Assembly: GCA_021737205.1 (NCBI GenBank)
Contig: JAIPEK010000042.1
Location: 1 to 11,796, forward strand
DNA: 11,796 nt
Reading direction: 5' to 3'
Origin: Desulfarculaceae bacterium
GTDB taxonomy: Bacteria; Desulfobacterota; Desulfobacteria; Desulfobacterales; Desulfobacteraceae
How positions within the stretch are numbered: position 1 is the first letter of the stretch; every line of letters begins with the position of its first letter. Shown here piece by piece: positions 5,653 to 11,796 of this stretch. The notes below the pieces were generated by a model. It worked only from the letters and a program-made list of their open reading frames with translations, did not search any database and had not been told where the DNA came from. Both the position numbers and the translations under genes were made by a program.

Positions 5653-5898
5653 ATGCCGATATTTGAATACAAATGCGCCGACTGCGGCCAAATCAGCGAG
5701 ATCATTACCTTCAGCGCAAAAGATGCGCCTGCCTGCCGCCACTGCGGCAGCGGTCATGTGGAAAAGGTTCTGTCCGTGCCTTCATCTTCCCCTTCCGGCG
5801 ACCGGATGCCCGGTCCGGGGGATACGGCCTGCTGCGGCTCCTCTCCCGGACAGGCCTCCGGATGCGCCGGACCGGGAAGCTGCTGCGGGCGCGGCTGA
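5653..5898 (+). CDS. FmdB-family zinc ribbon protein with Cys-rich tail
   Basis: This 81-residue protein starts MPIFEYKCADCG, the hallmark of the FmdB/CxxC_CxxC_SSSS regulatory-protein family. The zinc ribbon uses C8, C11, C28 and C31. After the ribbon comes a Ser/Pro/Gly-rich linker and a tail with five more cysteines (C60, C61, C71, C77, C78) ending CCGRG. The family was first noted near formylmethanofuran dehydrogenase genes and is often called regulatory, but no activity is established. It is the last gene of the operon, 11 bases after the CGGC gene, followed by a strong hairpin. Two other long frames cover the same bases on the plus strand, but only this one has the family motif and a ribosome site (AAAGGAAG). 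Confidence 0.88.
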   Translation: MPIFEYKCADCGQISEIITFSAKDAPACRHCGSGHVEKVLSVPSSSPSGDRMPGPGDTACCGSSPGQASGCAGPGSCCGRG

Positions 5899-5939
5899 TT
5901 GCCAGTGGAAACACTGACTCGGTTTTGCCATTTGACCTG

Positions 5940-5989
5940 ACACCCGAATCCACCGGAGACATTTCTCCGACCGGATTCGGGTGTTCTTT
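5940..5989 (+). terminator. Rho-independent-like terminator of the ORP-like operon
   Basis: A perfect 12-bp stem, ACACCCGAATCC (5940-5951) with GGATTCGGGTGT (5973-5984), encloses a second 6-bp stem, CGGAGA (5954-5959) with TCTCCG (5964-5969), capped by a CATT tetraloop. TTCTTT follows. The hairpin is very stable; the T-tract is short, so efficiency is less certain. It lies about 40 bases after the FmdB stop. Confidence 0.8.
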
Positions 5990-6140
5990 CCCCATGCCCT
6001 GAAAAACAGGCCGGCCCGATGGTTCCGCCCGAAGAGGGAACAAATCCGCCGCTCCTTCCCGCAGAAAAAACGCGCGTGGTACCCACGGTTCCGGATAAAA
6101 AAACCGTTTTCCGGGAATGACTGCCCAAAGATTCGACCGG
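5990..6140. other. Intergenic stretch between terminator and hemerythrin promoter
   Basis: Together with the terminator and promoter this makes 330 gene-free bases (5899-6228). Frames here show no family motif. There is one weak inverted repeat, ACGGTT (6085-6090) with AACCGT (6102-6107) followed by TTT, and otherwise nothing I can assign. Confidence 0.45.
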
Positions 6141-6169
6141 TTGCCTTTCAGACCGTTTTGGCGTATAGT
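6141..6169 (+). promoter_or_regulatory. Sigma-70-type promoter upstream of bacteriohemerythrin
   Basis: TTGCCT (6141-6146), a 17-base spacer, then TATAGT (6164-6169). Four of six and five of six bases match consensus with ideal spacing. Transcription would start near 6176, about 53 bases before the ATG. Confidence 0.6.
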
Positions 6170-6193
6170 ACATACAGTGCGTTACCGAAAGCG

Positions 6194-6211
6194 GCCCTCC
6201 ATCCCGAGGGC
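6194..6211 (+). promoter_or_regulatory. Leader hairpin before hemerythrin ribosome site
   Basis: A perfect 6-bp GC-rich stem, GCCCTC (6194-6199) with GAGGGC (6206-6211), and a six-base loop lies in the predicted 5' leader, ending a few bases before GGGAAGG. It could affect mRNA stability or translation; no known riboswitch fold is recognisable. Confidence 0.35.
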
Positions 6212-6228
6212 GGACAGGGAAGGTGGTT

Positions 6229-6651
6229 ATGACGATTGAATGGCGGCAGGCAATAAGCCTGGACAATGAAGAGGTGGACAGCGACCACAAGTATCTGATC
6301 CGACTGGTTAATACCGTGGAAGAATCCCTGGAATATCCCCGCAAAAGGGAAACGATCACTGTCACCCTTGATCTTCTCCGTGATTATGCCAATACACATT
6401 TTAAAAGAGAGGAAAGGCTCATGGAACAAGTCGGATATCCGGGCCTTGCCGAACATAAAAATCACCATCAGAATCTGTTGAAAAAACTTTCCGAACTCGA
6501 GAAAAAAATTCTGGAAAAAGCCGATCCAGAGAATTTTGATAATGAGCCTTTCCCGGAACATCTGATGGAACTTCTGCGGCACTGGCTGATCGGCCACATC
6601 ATCGGCGCGGACCTTCGCATGAAACCGTGGGTCGGCAAAAACGGCACATGA
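6229..6651 (+). CDS. Bacteriohemerythrin (di-iron O2-binding protein)
   Basis: This 140-residue single-domain hemerythrin starts TIEWRQAISLDNEEVDSDH. All seven expected di-iron ligands are present with correct spacing: H20, H57 and E61 (HFKREE), H76 and H80 (HKNHH), H123 and D128 (HIIGAD). The protein should bind O2 reversibly as a sensor, scavenger or carrier in the cytoplasm; no signal peptide or membrane segment is seen. I chose the ATG at 6229, preceded by GGGAAGG. A GTG two codons upstream (6223) overlaps that ribosome site. Two response-regulator genes follow on the same strand after 83 bases, so a link between O2 and signalling is possible but not shown. The length is typical of the family. 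Confidence 0.93.
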   Translation: MTIEWRQAISLDNEEVDSDHKYLIRLVNTVEESLEYPRKRETITVTLDLLRDYANTHFKREERLMEQVGYPGLAEHKNHHQNLLKKLSELEKKILEKADPENFDNEPFPEHLMELLRHWLIGHIIGADLRMKPWVGKNGT

Positions 6652-6734
6652 GACCGCTTAACCGGGCGGTTCTTGACAAAAGCGTTCAGAAAATGTTTGC
6701 GGTTGAGACCGGAAACATGTAACACTGAAGGAAA

Positions 6735-7481
6735 ATGGATTCCCCCAGCGAACATACCATACTTGTAGTGGACGATGAGGAGAGCATCTGCAAGGCTGTC
6801 AGACGTATTCTCAAATCCCACGGTATCCGGACTGCATTTGCCGGCTCCGGAGAAGAGGCAATGGAAATTATACGGAATTGCTCCGCCCCTTTCCCCGTGA
6901 TCCTTTCAGACCAACGCATGCCCGGCATGAAAGGCCACGAGTTCCTGGAAAAATCCATCGAGTTTCTGCCGGACTCGATCCGCATTCTCATGAGCGGATA
7001 CGCGGACCTGGATGCAATGATCGAGTCGGTGAACAAGGGGCGGATCCATCGGTTCATTGCAAAGCCGTGGAAAAACGAAGAGTTGTTGAACACGGTGCAG
7101 GAAAGCCTTGAACAGTATGACCTTGCCAATGAAAACCGGGTTCTTCTCCAGACCGTCAAGAACCAGAACAAAAAACTGCACGAAGTGGCCCTGGAGCTGA
7201 GGAGAAAAACCGGCGGACATCGAAAAACCATCTCTCAGCTCGACCGGGAAATCAAGGCGCTGGAAAGCAAAATCGAAGCCCTTGAACCGACGCCGGAACG
7301 GATACGGAACACGGGAGTGAAGGAGGTGGAAGCACTCCTTTTACAAAAAGATCTTCTGAATCCCGAAGGTATCAACCGGGTCTATCACCGCACCCTGGAA
7401 GAACTGTCCGAGCAGATTCACGATACAGCAAGCAGGTGCGGAATTTCAATCCACGACCCTCTTGGTGAAGGCTCCTCATGA
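6735..7481 (+). CDS. Response regulator: receiver plus coiled coil, no classical output domain
   Basis: This 248-residue protein has an intact receiver at about 7-125: acidic pair D13/D14, phospho-acceptor D59 (SDQRMPGM), S87 at the Thr/Ser switch position, and K110 in KPW. The receiver subtype (DQRMP, SGY, VN-G, KPW) is the one often fused to HD-GYP domains. Residues about 125-190 are charged heptad-like sequence, probably a coiled coil. The last about 50 residues form a helical region (LEELSEQI, then CGISIHDP) that resembles residues about 195-241 of the next protein. There is no DNA-binding or enzymatic domain, so output is likely through protein contact, possibly with its larger paralogue. 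The stop overlaps the next start by ATGA. Confidence 0.88.
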   Translation: MDSPSEHTILVVDDEESICKAVRRILKSHGIRTAFAGSGEEAMEIIRNCSAPFPVILSDQRMPGMKGHEFLEKSIEFLPDSIRILMSGYADLDAMIESVNKGRIHRFIAKPWKNEELLNTVQESLEQYDLANENRVLLQTVKNQNKKLHEVALELRRKTGGHRKTISQLDREIKALESKIEALEPTPERIRNTGVKEVEALLLQKDLLNPEGINRVYHRTLEELSEQIHDTASRCGISIHDPLGEGSS

Positions 7482-10402
7482 CACAGACGGCAAAGACCAG
7501 AATCCTTGTGGTGGATGACGACGAATCCGTCATCAACATTCTCCGAAGGCTTCTCAAAAAGCACGGCTTTGAGATCATCATGTCCGCGCTGAATCCCTCC
7601 CAGGCGCTGCATATCATGGAAACCGCGGAAAATCCGTTCCACCTTGTGATCAGTGACCAGGTCATGCCGGAAATGGAGGGGACCGAACTTTTCAAAAAAG
7701 TAAAAGAAATATCACCTGACACAAGACGGATCCTGATGACGGGATACCAGAATTTCCAGGCAGCTGTGGAAGCGGTAAACGAAGGCGCCATCCATCAGTA
7801 CATCAGCAAGCCCTGGACAAACGAGGATCTTTTATCCAGAATCAGGTACGAACTCGATCTTTATGAAAAGGTCCGGGAAAGAGAGCAGTTCCTGCGCCTG
7901 ACCCGGCACCAGAACGCAAGGCTTTTCAAATTGGCCAAAACGGAAAAGGACAAGGACAAATCTTTTAAACGGCAAATCAGGGAGAAAAAACAAAAGAGAG
8001 CCGAACTTGCCCGAAAAGTTACCGAACTGGAAAACAAAAAGCCGTTTGAAAAAAACGTTTTTGAACTCTACTCCCTGATCCGCGGCAATATCGTGATCCA
8101 TAGGGAAAGCCTTTCCAGGACTTTCCGGCTCATCAAGGAAGAGGTGGATGATCTTATCTGCACCCTCTGCCGGGAAAAGGGTCTTCCCGAACCCGATCCT
8201 GTAAAGAACCCGAAAGCCGATTTGGAAGAACAATCCCCGGAGTCCGGGAAAGACGACAGGTATGAAGCGGTGGACCTGATCCTTCAGTATGCCGGCCGGA
8301 ACGCCGAACCCGAGTTGTACGCATACGGAAAAACCCTTCTCCAGGAGTTCGAAACCGGACAGTACAGCCGGGTTCCGGATATCGGAGAGCTGGCGGTGAA
8401 TGAAGGACATATCAATGAGGAAGATCTGGAGAAAGCTTCCACCGAACTCGCCTCACGCAGAAAGGACGAACCTGCCCTGTCCATGGACCGGATCCTCAAT
8501 GAAAAAGGTCTGATCTCCCGGCTGGAACTCAGCCGCCTGTACATCAAAAGCAAACTCATCGCCATCCGGATCGGTGACACGCTGGCTGCAAACGAATTGC
8601 GCACGAAAGATCTGGTTTCGGAACAAGAGATTACTCGGGCTTTCATCCGGCAGGCGAACCTGTTTCTCGAGAGGGGGACCTGTGTATCCGCAGGCGACCT
8701 GATGGCGGAGGAGGGGGTCATTGATGAACCCACCAGGAAACTCTATTTCACGGAAAGAGCAGAAGAAAAGAGTGAAGCAGATGCCCGGCCCGCCGCCGGG
8801 AAAAATCCTGATACCGGAGAAGAGACGGAGACGGAAACCGAGAGGTTCGGCTTCCATATTTCCGAAGACCGGACCGAAGCGTCCATTAATCCGGATATGC
8901 AGGAAAGGCAATCAACAAGCGCCGAAGAAATCATTGAGTTTCTTCAACAACAGGGCATCCGGCACGGTATCGTGGAAGAAAAGCTTCTCCACGGTTTCCT
9001 GGAATACAGCCGGGAAGAGAACCGGAATTTTATCGCGGCAATTGGAAGAAAGCCGGTGGAAGGGGAAAACGCCCGGATCACCTACTATTTCGACACCGAC
9101 TACCAGCGGCCCGGCGAGATCGCGGATGACGGGTCCATCGACTTCAAGGAACGCGGAGAGATACCGTTTGTGAAGCAGGATTTGCTGCTTGCTGAAAAGT
9201 CTCCTATGAAACAGGGGACTCCCGGTCTTGATATATTCGGGGAGACCATACCGTGCCGGGATGTATCTGACTGCACCCTGGCCGGCGGCCCAGGAACCCG
9301 GATGTCCGAGGACGGCCTCCAACTGTACGCCACCGTTGAAGGCCAGCCCACTCTGGATCCGAGAGGCATCGTATCGGTACACAAGGAGTTTTCCATAAAA
9401 GGAGACGTGAATTTCAAAACAGGGCATATCGATTACCAGGGGAATGTCACCGTTTCCGGCACCGTCAAGGAAGGGTTCCGTGTCACGTGCGTGGACCTTA
9501 CGGCAAACGGGATCACCGGCGGGGTAATCGAAACATCGGGGGACCTCAACGTCTCCGAAGGAATCGTAGACGCAACTGTGAAAGTCCAGGGCAATATCCG
9601 GGCCAAATACATCCAGGATTCGGTCATCGAAGTGTTCGGCGATCTTTCGGTCACAAGGGAAATCATGGAATCCGACATTGCCTCCGGCGGACAGGTGCTC
9701 AATGAAAACGGCAAGATCATGGCAGCCACGGTGGCGGCCAAAAAAGGGCTGATCCTCGGACAGGTGGGAACGGAAAAGACGGGCAAGTCTATTATAAAAG
9801 CCGGCGTGGATGAGCATATCAAAAGGCTTTCCGCAGGATATGACCGGCGGATCAAAACCTGTGAAGAGAAAGTCCGCGACCATGAAGCAGGCAAAAAGAA
9901 AATCGAAGGGAAAATTTTCGAACTTCACAAACAGGCGGCCGACCTCTCGTTTGCCCATGAAAGCAAAAAGAGGGAAGTAGAGGAACTCAAAGAACAGTTT
10001 GCCGGCCTGAAGGGCAAAAAAGACCGGATGATCGAACTGAAAAAACAGATAAAGGCCGCCGAACAGGTCATGGAACAGTATGACACGGACGTGAAATCGA
10101 TTTTCAAATCCCAGGATATTCTGATGAAAGACGTGGAAGAACAGGAAAAACGGATCGAAAAGGCCTCATCCGAGGCAGCGGAGCTGAGAGACGAAAAAGA
10201 GGCCCTCGAAGAAATTGCGCGACAGGACAAGCCCGAACCCTTCATCAAAATCAACAAAAGTGCCATCAGCGGAACCCAGATATTCGGTCCGTACACATCC
10301 ATGGTGGTTCGGTACGATCTTCGGCCCTGCAAGATCATCGAAATCGAATCCACGGATCCGGATGACCCGGAAGACCGGAAGCTCGTCACCCAGAACCTGT
10401 AA
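7478..10402 (+). CDS. Receiver - coiled coil - MshEN-like repeats - FapA (DUF342) multidomain protein
   Basis: This 974-residue protein has an intact receiver at about 7-125 (D13/D14, D60, T88, K111). A basic coiled coil follows at about 130-190, then a helical region at 195-241 shared with the preceding gene. Residues about 298-425 hold several short repeats of the type IGELAVNEGHINEEDLEKA, SMDRILNEKGLIS and AGDLMAEEGVID, resembling the N-terminal domain of MshE/type II secretion ATPases, some of which bind c-di-GMP. Residues about 480-780 form the FapA/DUF342 module: TPGLDIFGETIP at 581-592, then a polar right-handed beta-helix rich in G-x-V turns. A long coiled coil (about 785-917) and a C-terminal strand region (KINKSAISGTQIFGPY) complete it, as in DUF342 proteins. 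No membrane segment is seen. FapA is tied to flagellar pole function in Vibrio; the role here is unknown. Confidence 0.88.
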   Translation: MTQTAKTRILVVDDDESVINILRRLLKKHGFEIIMSALNPSQALHIMETAENPFHLVISDQVMPEMEGTELFKKVKEISPDTRRILMTGYQNFQAAVEAVNEGAIHQYISKPWTNEDLLSRIRYELDLYEKVREREQFLRLTRHQNARLFKLAKTEKDKDKSFKRQIREKKQKRAELARKVTELENKKPFEKNVFELYSLIRGNIVIHRESLSRTFRLIKEEVDDLICTLCREKGLPEPDPVKNPKADLEEQSPESGKDDRYEAVDLILQYAGRNAEPELYAYGKTLLQEFETGQYSRVPDIGELAVNEGHINEEDLEKASTELASRRKDEPALSMDRILNEKGLISRLELSRLYIKSKLIAIRIGDTLAANELRTKDLVSEQEITRAFIRQANLFLERGTCVSAGDLMAEEGVIDEPTRKLYFTERAEEKSEADARPAAGKNPDTGEETETETERFGFHISEDRTEASINPDMQERQSTSAEEIIEFLQQQGIRHGIVEEKLLHGFLEYSREENRNFIAAIGRKPVEGENARITYYFDTDYQRPGEIADDGSIDFKERGEIPFVKQDLLLAEKSPMKQGTPGLDIFGETIPCRDVSDCTLAGGPGTRMSEDGLQLYATVEGQPTLDPRGIVSVHKEFSIKGDVNFKTGHIDYQGNVTVSGTVKEGFRVTCVDLTANGITGGVIETSGDLNVSEGIVDATVKVQGNIRAKYIQDSVIEVFGDLSVTREIMESDIASGGQVLNENGKIMAATVAAKKGLILGQVGTEKTGKSIIKAGVDEHIKRLSAGYDRRIKTCEEKVRDHEAGKKKIEGKIFELHKQAADLSFAHESKKREVEELKEQFAGLKGKKDRMIELKKQIKAAEQVMEQYDTDVKSIFKSQDILMKDVEEQEKRIEKASSEAAELRDEKEALEEIARQDKPEPFIKINKSAISGTQIFGPYTSMVVRYDLRPCKIIEIESTDPDDPEDRKLVTQNL

Positions 10403-10408
10403 AACCGG

Positions 10409-11107
10409 CTATTCTTTTTCCACCGTGTTCACAAGGGTCCCGATCCCTTCTATCCGGGTTTCGATCCTGTCGCCGGGCCGGAGAAAAACAGGCGGTTTCC
10501 TGGCGAACCCCACACCGCTCGGTGTTCCGGTGAGAATCACGGTGCCGGGCAAAAGCGTGGTATCCTCGGACAAAAACGAAATAATCCGCTCCACGGAAAA
10601 AATCATGTCCGATGTATTGCTCTGTTGCATCACTTCCCCGTTGAGCCGGCATTCGATGCCGAGGACGGAAGGATCGGGGATCTCGTCCACCCCTTTCAGG
10701 CAGGGCCCCATGGGACAGAAAGTGTCGAAACTCTTACCCCGGACCCACTGCCCGCCGCCTGCATGTTTCTGCCACCGTCTCGCCGAAATGTCGTTTGCGC
10801 AAGTGTATCCCTTGACATACTCCAGCGCCTCTTCCGGTTTTACGTTCAGGGCCCGTTTTCCGATCACCACGGCAAGTTCTGCCTCATAATCCACCTGCAG
10901 GGGATCGACACACGAGGCGGGCAGCCGGACGGCTCCGTCATGGCCGGTCACCGCAGCCGGATTTTTCATGAAGATTACCGGAAACTCGGGAAGAGAGGCG
11001 CCGGTTTCCTGTGCATGTTTTCCGTAGTTGAGCCCGATGCAGAAAATAGCGGGCGGAATTGTGACGCCTGGTTCAAAAAGCGGATCGTTTACAGCGGTTC
11101 GGCTCAT
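10409..11107 (-). CDS. Fumarylacetoacetate hydrolase (FAH) family protein
   Basis: This 232-residue metal-dependent hydrolase/decarboxylase-type enzyme belongs to the FAHD1/YcgM-like short branch. Early substrate-loop residues CIGLNYGKHAQE (23-34) are typical. The divalent-metal ligands are E75 and E77 (DYEAELAVVIG) and D106 (ANDISAR). GKSFDTF (124-130, with K125) and TGTPSGVG (193-200) complete the active-site signature. Members act on oxaloacetate, acylpyruvates or aromatic-catabolic intermediates, and the substrate cannot be told from sequence. The ATG at 11107 has AAAGGA upstream. It is transcribed toward the FapA-like gene with only six bases between the stop codons and no terminator between them. 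The neighbours give no pathway hint. Confidence 0.92.
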   Translation of the reverse strand: MSRTAVNDPLFEPGVTIPPAIFCIGLNYGKHAQETGASLPEFPVIFMKNPAAVTGHDGAVRLPASCVDPLQVDYEAELAVVIGKRALNVKPEEALEYVKGYTCANDISARRWQKHAGGGQWVRGKSFDTFCPMGPCLKGVDEIPDPSVLGIECRLNGEVMQQSNTSDMIFSVERIISFLSEDTTLLPGTVILTGTPSGVGFARKPPVFLRPGDRIETRIEGIGTLVNTVEKE

Positions 11108-11141
11108 TTTTTTTCCTTTCCGTTTTCAGCATGACGCGTTT

Positions 11142-11221
11142 ACAAGAAACTTGAAACAAGATACAAGACACAAGAGGCGACATCATTCAAGTTTCAAGCT
11201 TCGTTGGGATGCCGGGATGCC
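11142..11221. repeat. Intergenic repeat region: inverted repeat and ACAAG/GGGATGCC direct repeats
   Basis: GAAACTTGAAAC (11146-11157) and GTTTCAAGCTTC (11191-11202) form a 12-bp inverted repeat with one mismatch and a 33-base loop. The loop contains repeated ACAAG units (ACAAG also occurs at 11142-11146). A perfect 8-base tandem duplication, GGGATGCC, follows at 11206-11213 and 11214-11221. It lies between the divergently transcribed FAH and rhomboid genes. It looks like a dispersed intergenic repeat; no open frame here is credible. Confidence 0.6.
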
Positions 11222-11235
11222 GTGTGCATCATAAC

Positions 11236-11244
11236 TGTTATATA
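11236..11244 (+). promoter_or_regulatory. Possible extended -10 promoter for the rhomboid gene
   Basis: TGTTATATA carries the TG extension and a good -10 hexamer (TATATA), with no recognisable -35 at the proper distance. Transcription would start near 11251, about 34 bases before the preferred ATG. Weak support. Confidence 0.35.
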
Positions 11245-11284
11245 AACTGAAATGAAACAGAACACAAGGGACAGGCAACATTTC

Positions 11285-11796
11285 ATGACCGACAGGCTCA
11301 ATCACCTGACCCGCAAGGAGGCCGATCTTGCCGTGCTGGTTCTCAAATCCCAGGGGATCGAGCCGTATATCGAAAGAACCGGCGGAATGTTCCGCGTAAT
11401 TGTGGAACCGGAAGAGACGGAACAGGCCCAAAGCATTCTGGAGCTCTATTACAGGGAAAACCGGCCCGAAGAAAAAACAAACGGCCCTCCCCCGCTTCCG
11501 CTCACCTGGAAATCCGCCACCGCGTTCTGCATCATGGGCCTTCTGGCCCTGGTGCATTTTTTCGCCATCTTTCACGGAATTCATCAATACCTGATCAAAA
11601 CCTACGGCTGCTCGGCCCTGTATATTCTGCAAGGGTCGTATTTCCGGGCGATGACGGCACTGATGCTTCATTCAGATATTGAGCACCTGGCAGGAAACCT
11701 GGCTGGTATCTTTATCTTCGGAACGGCCCTTTTTCAGACTGCCGGTTTCGGAACCGGCAGTCTGATTCTGCTCTTTTCCGGATTTTTCGGCAACAT
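11285..11796 (+). CDS. Rhomboid-family intramembrane serine protease, N-terminal part (3' truncated by window)
   Basis: The frame stays open to the window end, giving about 170 residues. Residues 1-60 are a soluble N-terminal domain (EADLAVLVLKSQGIEPYIER, then an alternating strand segment and AQSILELYYREN) like that preceding several bacterial rhomboids. The first membrane helix is at about 76-98. The rhomboid signature follows: FRAMTALMLHSDIEHLAGN, with H129, H134 and N138 of the HxxxxHxxxN motif that builds the oxyanion site. A third helix is starting at SLILLFSGFFGN. The catalytic GxS serine and His lie beyond the window, so activity cannot be judged. I chose ATG 11285 over ATG 11252 (same frame), because AAGGGA lies between them and the upstream ATG has no ribosome site; the choice is uncertain. 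Confidence 0.85.
   Translation, partial: MTDRLNHLTRKEADLAVLVLKSQGIEPYIERTGGMFRVIVEPEETEQAQSILELYYRENRPEEKTNGPPPLPLTWKSATAFCIMGLLALVHFFAIFHGIHQYLIKTYGCSALYILQGSYFRAMTALMLHSDIEHLAGNLAGIFIFGTALFQTAGFGTGSLILLFSGFFGN

Noticed and set aside
5197..5757. 186-codon minus-strand frame beginning within the CGGC/FmdB region
   Set aside because: It is antisense to two genes with clear family motifs, and its end is a translation of the 9-nt palindromic repeat.
6673..6701. TTGACA as a -35 for the first response regulator
   Set aside because: No acceptable -10 hexamer at 16-18 bases downstream.
8912..9958. 348-codon minus-strand frame
   Set aside because: It lies fully inside and antisense to the FapA-domain gene and shows no recognisable domain; such shadows are common opposite strongly biased coding sequence.
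1..11796. tRNA, rRNA, insertion sequence or integrase genes
   Set aside because: None seen on either strand; no transposase or integrase motifs in any long frame.

Overview
The window looks like a chromosomal segment of an anaerobic Desulfobacterota (delta-proteobacterial, sulfate-reducer type) bacterium. The main reason is a gene set that matches the orange protein (ORP) complex known from Desulfovibrio: a sigma-54 activator, several NifX/MTH1175-like small proteins and two MinD-type ATPases carrying ferredoxin inserts. Bacteriohemerythrin, cysteine-rich small proteins and a FapA (DUF342) protein fit the same kind of organism. The assignment rests on gene content only.

Region 1 (1-1741): the C-terminal end of a sigma-54-dependent activator is followed on the opposite strand by a two-gene RES-Xre toxin-antitoxin module. 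The module is driven by a near-consensus sigma-70 promoter (TTGACA-N17-TATTAT). It lies between the activator and what is probably the activator's target operon. Two diverged copies of a short repeat (456-520 and 1591-1644) flank it.

Region 2 (1742-5989): a -24/-12 promoter (TGG-N10-TTGCT, 1742-1757) precedes a compact co-directional operon. Its order is NifX-like protein with a C-terminal Cys cluster, degenerate receiver, MinD-ferredoxin ATPase 1, MinD-ferredoxin ATPase 2, GRGGLDG-type NifX-like protein, canonical MTH1175/ORP-like protein, CGGC-domain protein and FmdB-type zinc ribbon. The genes from the receiver through the second ATPase are coupled by ATGA overlaps. A 60-nt palindrome built of 9-nt units separates the ORP-like gene from the CGGC gene. 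A strong hairpin at 5940-5989 closes the unit. No nitrogenase genes are present, so ORP-type metallocluster or ATPase biology is more likely than nitrogen fixation.

Region 3 (6141-10402): a sigma-70-like promoter leads to a bacteriohemerythrin with all seven di-iron ligands. It is followed by two translationally coupled response regulators. The first (248 aa) is receiver plus coiled coil. The second (974 aa) repeats that layout and continues into MshEN-like helical repeats and a FapA/DUF342 beta-helix with a long coiled coil. The first looks like a short paralogue of the N-terminal quarter of the second.

Region 4 (10409-11796): a fumarylacetoacetate hydrolase-family enzyme on the minus strand converges on the FapA-like gene with only 6 bases between stop codons. 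An intergenic repeat region follows, and then the 5' part of a rhomboid-family intramembrane protease runs off the window.
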